DNA of 11,396 bases. Origin: Campylobacterota bacterium (lineage in GTDB: Bacteria; Campylobacterota; Campylobacteria; Campylobacterales; SZUA-545). Below are positions 5,991-11,396 of this stretch, piece after piece. The stretch is taken from NCBI GenBank assembly GCA_003561815.1, contig PWVP01000115.1:1-11396 (forward strand), in the 5' to 3' direction. Numbering within the stretch: the stretch's first letter is position 1; each line of letters begins with the position of its first letter. The notes beneath the pieces are model-generated. The model had not been told where the DNA came from. It did no database searches and saw nothing but the letters and a program-made list of their open reading frames with translations. A program made the position numbers and the translations under genes.

Positions 5991-6569
5991 ATGACTCGTG
6001 CAGAGCTTGATAGGGCATTTGCTGCTTTCAGTCTCTCTTCGTTGATGGATCCTGATTCTGGCATTTCGAACAGCAAACTGAAAAATATACTCAGGGCTTT
6101 TTCATGCAATCATAATCAAGATCTCCAAAGCTTTTTGCACAACCAAGCCATAACATTTGAAAAGCACCACCGAACTCGCACCACCGTATATATCAGCAAT
6201 TTTTCAAAAAAGGTAGCAGGGTACTTTTCTGTCGCTCTTTCAACACTTGTGACAGAAGATTTGGGCGAGGATGTTGTCCTAATGCTGGATGGACACAGTT
6301 CAGATCGAAAGTTTATTCCGTGCTATCTCATTGGTCAATTAGGCAAATCTGACACAATTTCTGAAAAAATTGGCTCCTTTTTGCTGGATGATGCGATGGA
6401 AACAGTTCGCCAGTGCCACGACAGCCTGGGTGGCAGGTTCGCGCTTTTGGATGCTGTAAGCCACCCGAAGGTAATAGCTTTTTATGAAGAGAACCTTTTC
6501 TTTCCGATTGAAGATTCAGAAACTGACTCTGAGAATATCCGTATGATTCGGCCTTTTTTTGACCTTTGA
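5991..6569 (+). CDS. GNAT-fold N-acetyltransferase, probable toxin
   Basis: A 192-residue protein with a GNAT core. An N-terminal part contains FSCNHNQDLQSFLHNQAI (37-54), then strand KKVAGYFSVALS (73-84), CoA-side strand CYLIGQLGKSD (111-121), SEKIGSFLLDDAM (124-136), RFALLDAVSHP (149-159) and the closing FYEENLFFPI (164-173), where Tyr165 is the expected general acid. TacT/AtaT-type toxins of this fold acetylate charged tRNAs and stop translation; other GNATs modify ribosomal proteins or small molecules. The acetyl-CoA loop is atypical: ISEKIG where R/Q-x-x-G-x-G/A is usual. There is no strong ribosome site of its own, consistent with coupling to the 58-residue gene. Low GC (22 of 60 at 6301-6360, against 34 of 60 at 1141-1200 in ilvD) points to transfer. 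Confidence 0.82.
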   Translation: MTRAELDRAFAAFSLSSLMDPDSGISNSKLKNILRAFSCNHNQDLQSFLHNQAITFEKHHRTRTTVYISNFSKKVAGYFSVALSTLVTEDLGEDVVLMLDGHSSDRKFIPCYLIGQLGKSDTISEKIGSFLLDDAMETVRQCHDSLGGRFALLDAVSHPKVIAFYEENLFFPIEDSETDSENIRMIRPFFDL

Positions 6570-6613
6570 GGTGGCATAAAGGCAGCCTATATCGCCCCAC
6601 CCGAACCTTAGTT

Positions 6614-6733
6614 TTAATAAACTGCCATCATCCGATCCGCCTCCTCCCAGGTGAGACCTTTGCGATCCGTACCCATCAGACGGGCGAGGTAGCGGGCAAA
6701 AAGATCGGTCTCCAGATTAACCCGGCGGCCGGG
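6614..6733 (-). repeat. direct-repeat partner of the ribE 3' fragment
   Basis: The last 39 codons plus stop of intact ribE match the decayed fragment at 3893-4000 in the same orientation, apart from a 12-bp deletion and scattered, mostly silent, changes. The two copies bracket 4001-6613. Confidence 0.9.
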
Positions 6734-7225
6734 GGTGTAGGTTTCAAAGAGGGTGTTTTTGAGTGAGTGGGGGATCAGTGTGAGGCGGAAGCGGTTTTTC
6801 TCCGCACTGTTCACCGTGAGGCTCACGCCATCGACGGCGATGGAGCCTTTAGGGGCGATCAGAGGCATCGCCTCAGCCGGTGCGGCGATCCAGAAATCCC
6901 AGCTTTTGCCGGTCTTTTCCACCCGATCGATGGTGCCGATCGCATCCACATGGCCCTGCACCACATGGCCTTCGAACCGATCGCTTAGGCGCATCGCCGG
7001 TTCCATATGTACACGCCCGGTGTAGTTCTCCACCGCTAAGAGCTTTTGAGACTCATGGCTGAGCTCCACGCTAAAGCCGCCACCGGTAAGCTCCGTGACG
7101 GTCAGACACGCGCCGTTTACCGCAATACTATCACCGATACCGGGGCGATACGCGGCTTTGAGGGTGAGTTTTTCGCCGCTGAAACTTTGCACCGTGGCCA
7201 TTTCACGAATCAATCCGGTAAACAC
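6614..7225 (-). CDS. ribE: riboflavin synthase alpha chain
   Basis: Converts two molecules of 6,7-dimethyl-8-ribityllumazine into riboflavin and a pyrimidine that is recycled; the last step of riboflavin synthesis. The 203-residue protein shows the two-barrel duplication: MFTGLIREMATV and NGACLTV (37-43) in the first half; GHVVQGHVD (86-94) and IAVDGVSLTV in the second; and a C-terminal helix with ARYLARLMG. The start is GTG at 7225 with AAGGA 6 nt upstream, overlapping the mnmD end by 16 nt, so it is the last gene of a coupled operon. The symbol ribC is used in some species. Its 3' end is repeated at 3893-4000, and an accessory block starts right behind the stop codon. The gene itself looks intact. 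Confidence 0.95.
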   Translation of the reverse strand: MFTGLIREMATVQSFSGEKLTLKAAYRPGIGDSIAVNGACLTVTELTGGGFSVELSHESQKLLAVENYTGRVHMEPAMRLSDRFEGHVVQGHVDAIGTIDRVEKTGKSWDFWIAAPAEAMPLIAPKGSIAVDGVSLTVNSAEKNRFRLTLIPHSLKNTLFETYTPGRRVNLETDLFARYLARLMGTDRKGLTWEEADRMMAVY

Positions 7226-7902
7226 GCTAATCCTTCTGGCAGAGTTTTAAACCCCAGCGTACCGGGGCGAAAAGCGCCCGCCGGGTCAAAGGGGTGCTCG
7301 GCAAGCACAAACCCCGTTTCACGCATCGTGCGGCGCACCCCTTTGGCTTGGGAGTAGGTGGTGAGCACACCGCGATCGCTTAGCAGCCTGTGAAGCGCAC
7401 CGAAAAAGTGTGCATCCCAAAGCTCGGGGTTTTTGCGCGGGCTAAAGGGGTCTTGAAAAATCGCATCGAAGCAACCCGTTAGCGCCGGAACACGCTGGGC
7501 CGCATCACCGGCGATCACCTCGACCCGCACGCCCTCCTTCTCATACGCCCGCCCCTCGCTCACCGCGATAATCATCCCCAAATAACGGCTAAGCGCTTTA
7601 GGATAAGGCAGCAGGCGCAGGCGCTCTAAAAGCGTGGTATCCAGCTCGGGAGAGATCACCTCTATGAGGCCGGTAAATCCCAGCTGACGCAACCGCCAGA
7701 TAAAGACCAGCGTGTTATACCCCAGCCCGAAGCAGATGTCCAGTGCCCGCACCCGATCGCGGCCTAAGAGATGACCGTAACGGATAGCCGGATCGATGTG
7801 CTTGATCAGCGCTTCGCTAAAGGCTCCCTCACGGCAGCTGTGGTAGTGCTCCTTATACGCTTCACTATAGAGCGTAAAGCTGCCATCGCCCGATCGTCTC
7901 AC
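7210..7902 (-). CDS. mnmD: tRNA 5-methylaminomethyl-2-thiouridine methyltransferase (MnmC2-type)
   Basis: Transfers a methyl group from S-adenosylmethionine to the aminomethyl group of uridine 34 in tRNAs that read two-codon boxes, improving decoding. The 230-residue protein corresponds to the methyltransferase half of bifunctional MnmC; the FAD-dependent half is absent, as known for Helicobacter pylori. SAM motif LDICFGLGYNT is at 54-64, and the family hallmark DPFSPRKNPELW at 151-162, followed by LTTYSQAKGVRRTM. I start at GTG 7902, which overlaps the lgt stop as GTGA; a longer open frame runs to 8037 but only through lgt. It overlaps ribE by 16 nt. Confidence 0.9.
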   Translation of the reverse strand: MRRSGDGSFTLYSEAYKEHYHSCREGAFSEALIKHIDPAIRYGHLLGRDRVRALDICFGLGYNTLVFIWRLRQLGFTGLIEVISPELDTTLLERLRLLPYPKALSRYLGMIIAVSEGRAYEKEGVRVEVIAGDAAQRVPALTGCFDAIFQDPFSPRKNPELWDAHFFGALHRLLSDRGVLTTYSQAKGVRRTMRETGFVLAEHPFDPAGAFRPGTLGFKTLPEGLACLPD

Positions 7903-8723
7903 CTTGAGAGCACCGCCCGTTTTTGCAGCCAGAGATAGACCCCCAGCGCCACGCCAAACATGAGTAGTGAGAGCAGTTGCCCCATCGTTAGCCAGCCAAA
8001 GGCGATAAAACCTAGCTGCGCGTCGGGCTGGCGCCAAAACTCTGCCACAAAACGCGCCGCCGTGTAGAGCATCCCATAGAGTGCGGCCATCTGCCCGTCG
8101 AAGGTGCGTTTGCGATAAAGCAGTGTGAGCACCACGAAAACCACAATCCCCTCCAAAAACGCCTCATACAGCGCAGAAGGGTGGCGCAGCGCTCCTTCGG
8201 CATAGATCCCCCAAGGCACTTCGGTGACGCGACCGATGAGCTCCTGATTAAAGAAGTTGCCCAAACGGCCAAAGACATACCCCGCCGATCCACTCACCGC
8301 CGCCACGTCCACCATCGCCCAAAACCGAATCGATTCGCGGCGGCTAAAGAGCCACAGGGCGACCATCAGCCCCGCGATCGCGCCGTGATAGCTCAGTCCG
8401 CTAATACCCACAAACTGCCCGTTTTGCACCGGATTAAAGATCTGCCACGGATGGGCGAGGTAGTAGAGGGGATTCTCATCATAAAAGAGTACATACCCCA
8501 GCCGCGCCCCTAAAATCACGCCGATCACAAACCACAAAAAGGCCGCCTCAAACTGCCCGGCACTCACCGGCCAGTGGCCGCGCTTAACCATCCACAGACC
8601 CCAGAAATAGCCGGTGAGCAGGGCACTGACATACATCAGCCCGTACCAGCCCAACTGAACGGGGCCGATCTCGACTAAAACCGGATCGTGCCAGCTATAA
8701 AAACTCTGCCACGCCTCAAGCAT
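7899..8723 (-). CDS. lgt: prolipoprotein diacylglyceryl transferase
   Basis: Integral inner-membrane enzyme that moves diacylglycerol from phosphatidylglycerol onto the lipobox cysteine of prolipoproteins, the first step of lipoprotein maturation. The 274-residue protein has about seven hydrophobic segments, the periplasm-side HG pair in SYHGAIAG (His113), the Lgt signature GRLGNFFNQELIGR (152-165), HPSALYE (181-187) and a C-terminal MGQLLSL motif. The length is normal. ATG 8723 overlaps the upstream gene's stop by 8 nt. It would process the lipoprotein at 4868-5680 among many others. Confidence 0.97.
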   Translation of the reverse strand: MLEAWQSFYSWHDPVLVEIGPVQLGWYGLMYVSALLTGYFWGLWMVKRGHWPVSAGQFEAAFLWFVIGVILGARLGYVLFYDENPLYYLAHPWQIFNPVQNGQFVGISGLSYHGAIAGLMVALWLFSRRESIRFWAMVDVAAVSGSAGYVFGRLGNFFNQELIGRVTEVPWGIYAEGALRHPSALYEAFLEGIVVFVVLTLLYRKRTFDGQMAALYGMLYTAARFVAEFWRQPDAQLGFIAFGWLTMGQLLSLLMFGVALGVYLWLQKRAVLSR

Positions 8724-10038
8724 CTTCGCTCTTCTCTTCGGTGAGCGGCTCTTCGGGGGTGCTTGCCGCCGCTTTGAGGTTCAGTGCGATGAGTTCGAGC
8801 GGATGGTTAAAGCGGCAGCTCACATCAGCTGCGTTCATCGCTTCGCTCAGCTGAATCCGGCAGGCGCTACACTCGGCACTCACCACCTCGGCTTTTGTTT
8901 CGGCGATCATCACGGCTTTAGGCACTCCGGCGGCTTGGGCCAGATGAAACTTCTCGCTCTGCATCGTCACCCCGCCAAAGCCGCAGCAGCGGTTGGGATC
9001 ACTCATCTCCACCAGCTCATAACCCTTCTGCAAAAGGGCGCGGGGCTCTTTAAAAACCCCCTGGGTTTTGCGCGCATGGCACGGATCGTGGTAGGTGACC
9101 CGCGTGGCGTTTTCAGTGACACTGCTCACGCGACTGTGCAGATCGGTGTGGTCATACAGCCACGCGGTGGCGATATGGGTTTTTTCGGTGATCTTTCGTG
9201 CCCGCTCTTGCCACTCGGGCTCATCTTCAAGCACACGCAGCCAGTCGTGAATCATCATGCTCGAACAGGTCGCCTCGGGCACTAAGATTGCTTCGACACT
9301 CTCGATAAAGAGCTCAAAATACTCGATGTTGTATTTGATGAGCCATTTGACACTCGCCACATCACCGGTAAACCACGCCGGTGCGCCGCAGCAGAGCTGG
9401 TCTTTAGGGATAAAGGCGTTGATGCCCAGCTTTTTGAGGATATAGAGCAGGCTGTCGCCTATCTCGGTGTAGACATAGTTGGCCAGACAGCCGATAAAGA
9501 TCGCCACCTTCCGATCGCCGCCGAAGTTCATCTCTTCAGGATAGGTATTGAGAAAACTCTTCGCCGCCGGGCTGGGCAGCAGGCGGTTTTTTTTCACCAT
9601 GGGCAAGCCAAAGCGGGCGAGCATGCCACCTTTTTTCGGGTCGGTTTTAAAGGCGCAGGACTTGAGCACATACCCCGCACGGGCGAGAAAATCCATCACG
9701 CCGCGCCGTTTGAGCAGGGCAAAAAAGAGCCGCTTCCACCAGGCGATGCCGTGTTTTTTAGCGATCTCGATGCGCGCCTTTTCGATCATCCAGTCGGTGG
9801 GCAGCGCGGCCGGACAGACGGCGGTGCAGTTGGTGCAGAGAAAGCAGCTTTCGAAAATCTCTTTGGCGTTTTTATCCAGCTCGAGTGTCCCCTCCTGCAC
9901 GGCGCCAAGCAGATGCAGAAAGCCGCGCGGTGAGGTGGTCTCATCGGCGTTGACCTGATGGATGGTGCAGGTGGGGATACACTTACCGCACTTGATGCAC
10001 GCCTCTGCAGCGCTTAAAAGATCGAAACTGTTATTCAT
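8716..10038 (-). CDS. Fe-S oxidoreductase, glycolate oxidase GlcF-like
   Basis: A 440-residue protein of the GlcF/LutA/HdrB type that passes electrons from a flavoprotein oxidase toward the membrane. Two 4Fe-4S motifs are at the N-terminus: C14, C17, C20, C24 and C65, C68, C71, C75. Two CCG domains follow: Cys184 with CCG at 216-218, and HDPCH (317-321) with CCG at 351-353. There are no membrane spans. The usual flavin partner (GlcD) is not adjacent, so the substrate is open; glycolate or lactate oxidation are family possibilities, and a stand-alone role in Campylobacterota is also plausible. It is the first gene of the lgt-mnmD-ribE operon and has no ribosome site (see the promoter at 10045-10053). 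Confidence 0.88.
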   Translation of the reverse strand: MNNSFDLLSAAEACIKCGKCIPTCTIHQVNADETTSPRGFLHLLGAVQEGTLELDKNAKEIFESCFLCTNCTAVCPAALPTDWMIEKARIEIAKKHGIAWWKRLFFALLKRRGVMDFLARAGYVLKSCAFKTDPKKGGMLARFGLPMVKKNRLLPSPAAKSFLNTYPEEMNFGGDRKVAIFIGCLANYVYTEIGDSLLYILKKLGINAFIPKDQLCCGAPAWFTGDVASVKWLIKYNIEYFELFIESVEAILVPEATCSSMMIHDWLRVLEDEPEWQERARKITEKTHIATAWLYDHTDLHSRVSSVTENATRVTYHDPCHARKTQGVFKEPRALLQKGYELVEMSDPNRCCGFGGVTMQSEKFHLAQAAGVPKAVMIAETKAEVVSAECSACRIQLSEAMNAADVSCRFNHPLELIALNLKAAASTPEEPLTEEKSEDA

Positions 10039-10044
10039 GGCGCG

Positions 10045-10053
10045 ATTATACCA
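10045..10053 (-). promoter_or_regulatory. extended -10 promoter giving a leaderless mRNA
   Basis: On the minus strand TGGTATAAT is a perfect extended -10. With the usual spacing from the last base of the -10 hexamer (10045), transcription would start at 10038, which is the A of the Fe-S gene's ATG. No Shine-Dalgarno sequence is present upstream of that ATG, which fits a leaderless transcript. Confidence 0.65.
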
Positions 10054-10089
10054 TTTATGCTCTCAGCGGCTTTTGATTAGGCTTAGACC

Positions 10090-10812
10090 ATGAATACCCA
10101 CAGCTTTAAGCCGCTCACACACCCCGCCATCTGGCACGCGATCACCGATCGCCGCATGGGCAACCTCGCACGCCACACTGGCGACGACCCCAGGTGCGTT
10201 AGCCAAAACCGCCGTCAGCTTGCGCGCCTCTTCTTACCCAAAAGGGTGCCGATCGTCTGGATGGATCAGGTCCACGGCAATCGGGTGGTTTTAGTCAATC
10301 GACTACCCAAGAGACCACCCGCCTGCGATGCGCTGATTACCCGCACACCCCATCTGGCGCTGGCGGTGATGGTGGCCGACTGCGTGCCGATTCTCTTTTT
10401 CGATCCCGATCGCTTAGCCGTCGGTGTCGCCCATGCCGGGTGGCGCGGCACACTGGCGTCCATAGCGGCCAAAACTGTGCAGTCCATGAGCCAGGCCTTT
10501 GGCAGCGATCCGGCCTCGATCCGCGTCGGAATCGGCCCGGCGATCGGAGGAGAGTGTTATGAGGTGGATGAGGCGGTAGCCGCACCGTGGCGTGAACAGC
10601 TCGGCGAGAGATATCTAAAACAGACAACAGCCGATCACTGGCATCTGGATCTGCCCGGTGCCAATACCGATCAGTTGATTGCGGCGGGCGTCAAAGCGGA
10701 AAATATCGAGAGGATAAACATCTGTACCCACTGCGATGAGCGGTTTTACTCCTACCGCAGGGGGCAGGAGAGGGGGCGTTTTGCGGGGGTGATCGCACTT
10801 AAGCGGCCATAA
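10090..10812 (+). CDS. pgeF: peptidoglycan editing factor PgeF (YfiH/laccase-domain family)
   Basis: A 240-residue zinc enzyme of the YfiH family, long called polyphenol oxidase or laccase-domain protein. In E. coli it removes misincorporated L-Ser from cytoplasmic wall precursors; relatives also act on purine nucleosides. The metal and catalytic residues are visible: H62 in MDQVHGNRV, C98 in VADCVPILF, H115 in AHAGWRGT, followed by GPAIGGECYEVDEAV and CTHCDERFYSYRR. ATG 10090 is divergent from the Fe-S gene across a 51-bp gap that must hold both promoters; no clear plus-strand -10 was found. Its stop codon lies in the A-run of the rplS terminator. PgeF is the better-supported role, but cellular substrate is not settled by the sequence. 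Confidence 0.92.
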   Translation: MNTHSFKPLTHPAIWHAITDRRMGNLARHTGDDPRCVSQNRRQLARLFLPKRVPIVWMDQVHGNRVVLVNRLPKRPPACDALITRTPHLALAVMVADCVPILFFDPDRLAVGVAHAGWRGTLASIAAKTVQSMSQAFGSDPASIRVGIGPAIGGECYEVDEAVAAPWREQLGERYLKQTTADHWHLDLPGANTDQLIAAGVKAENIERINICTHCDERFYSYRRGQERGRFAGVIALKRP

Positions 10813-10840
10813 AAAAAGCCCGCCTCTTTAGAGGCGGGCT
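10811..10840 (-). terminator. Rho-independent terminator of rplS
   Basis: AGCCCGCCTC (10817-10826) and GAGGCGGGCT (10831-10840) form a perfect ten-pair stem with a 4-nt loop. On the minus strand it is followed by seven Ts (10811-10817), a textbook terminator behind rplS. For pgeF on the plus strand the T-run is weak (TTGTGTG), so it may act only partly in that direction. Confidence 0.93.
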
Positions 10841-10863
10841 TGTGTGAGGCGAAGGCTAAAGCC

Positions 10864-11226
10864 TTACTTCTGGCGGCGGTCCTCTTTAATACGGGCCGCT
10901 TTGCCGCGCAGTTCGCGCAGGTAGTAGAGCTTCGCACGGCGAACCGCGCCACGACGGGTCACCTCGATAGTCTCAATCGAGTCGGAGTAGACGGGGAAAA
11001 TCCGCTCTACGCCCACATTGTTTGCACCCATTTTGCGCACGGTAAAGGTGCGCCCGGTGCCGGTGCCACGCACAGAAATGCAGACCCCTTCAAAGGTCTG
11101 AACACGACTCTTGTCGCCCTCTTTAATGCGGATCCCCAAGCGGAGCGAATCGCCCGCTTTGAACTGAGGGATGGTCTTTTCACCCATCTGCGCTTTTTCA
11201 AAGGCTTCGATATAGCGGTTTCTCAT
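10864..11226 (-). CDS. rplS: 50S ribosomal protein L19
   Basis: L19 sits at the 30S-50S interface of the ribosome. The 120-residue protein has the expected length and landmarks: GDSLRLGIRIKEGDKSRVQ, FEGVCISVRGTGTGRTFTVRK (SRVQTFEGVCI region), and the C-terminal RRGAVRRAKLYYLRELRGK. ATG 11226 has AAGGA 7 nt upstream. It follows trmD by 73 bp, the usual rpsP-rimM-trmD-rplS order, and is closed by a strong terminator. Confidence 0.98.
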   Translation of the reverse strand: MRNRYIEAFEKAQMGEKTIPQFKAGDSLRLGIRIKEGDKSRVQTFEGVCISVRGTGTGRTFTVRKMGANNVGVERIFPVYSDSIETIEVTRRGAVRRAKLYYLRELRGKAARIKEDRRQK

Positions 11227-11299
11227 GGTATATTCCTTGAGAGAATTTAAGAGCGGGATAATACTGCGATTAAGCTTTGAGTATGCTGAGGGCTATCAG

Positions 11300-11396
11300 C
11301 TAGCGGTGGGTGCGGATCAGATCGGGGCGAAACCAGCGGGTTTTATCCCGCCCCAGATCGGCTCGAAAGGCGGCAATCTGTTTATGGTGGCCACTA
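11300..11396 (-). CDS. trmD: tRNA (guanine-37-N1)-methyltransferase TrmD, C-terminal end
   Basis: Only the last 32 codons and the TAG stop (11300-11302) are in the window. They read SGHHKQIAAFRADLG, then KTRWFRPDLI and THR. The SGHH, the KT and the RPDL motif are those at the end of TrmD (E. coli: LSGHHAQI and RRPDLL). TrmD methylates N1 of G37 in tRNAs to prevent frameshifting. Its place directly upstream of rplS confirms the call. The 73 bp between them contain TATTAT at 11258-11263 but no convincing promoter. Confidence 0.9.
   Translation of the reverse strand, partial: SGHHKQIAAFRADLGRDKTRWFRPDLIRTHR

Noticed and set aside
11258..11263. TATTAT as a separate rplS promoter in the trmD-rplS gap
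   Set aside because: No -35, no extended TG, and rplS is normally transcribed with trmD; evidence too thin.
1..11396. CRISPR array, insertion sequence, integrase or phage structural gene
   Set aside because: No regular short repeats, transposase or recombinase motifs were seen anywhere on either strand.

Overview
The window looks like chromosome from a fairly GC-rich member of the Campylobacterota (Epsilonproteobacteria). This rests on recalled protein resemblance (IlvD, the GlcF-like Fe-S protein, Lgt), on the trmD-rplS order, and on several good -10 boxes without a recognisable -35, as is usual in Campylobacter and Helicobacter. No database search was possible, so the genus stays open.

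Layout. Positions 1-45 hold the 5' part of a tRNA-Gly(GCC) on the minus strand. From 133 to 3154 runs a tight plus-strand operon: ilvD, a carbon-nitrogen hydrolase and pcm. Converging on it is a minus-strand MazF-type toxin with a ribbon-helix-helix antitoxin (3166-3772), with a strong promoter and a probable operator. From about 3893 to 6613 lies an accessory block. It contains a decayed copy of the 3' end of ribE, a 184-residue protein that I read as the C-terminal half of FtsZ without the GTP-binding half, a lipoprotein, two orphan reading-frame remnants, and an AT-rich pair made of a 58-residue protein and a GNAT acetyltransferase. From 10038 down to 6614 runs a minus-strand operon of overlapping housekeeping genes: a GlcF-like Fe-S protein, lgt, mnmD and ribE. 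It appears to start from an extended -10 promoter placed so that the mRNA would be leaderless. Divergent from it is pgeF (10090-10812). The window ends with rplS and the 3' end of trmD on the minus strand, with a strong terminator behind rplS.

How it fits together. The flanks are core metabolism and translation: branched-chain amino acid synthesis, protein repair, riboflavin, lipoprotein lipidation, wall-precursor quality control, tRNA modification and ribosomal protein L19. The middle looks like a mobile or hotspot insertion. Intact ribE and a displaced, inactivated 108-bp ribE 3' fragment lie in direct orientation about 2.6 kb apart, the arrangement left when DNA inserts into a gene's 3' end and supplies a replacement end. 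The cargo between them includes the two most interesting items: the half-FtsZ, which keeps the side of FtsZ that contacts the neighbouring subunit's nucleotide and could cap FtsZ filaments, and the toxin-antitoxin-like GNAT pair with an unusually small partner.
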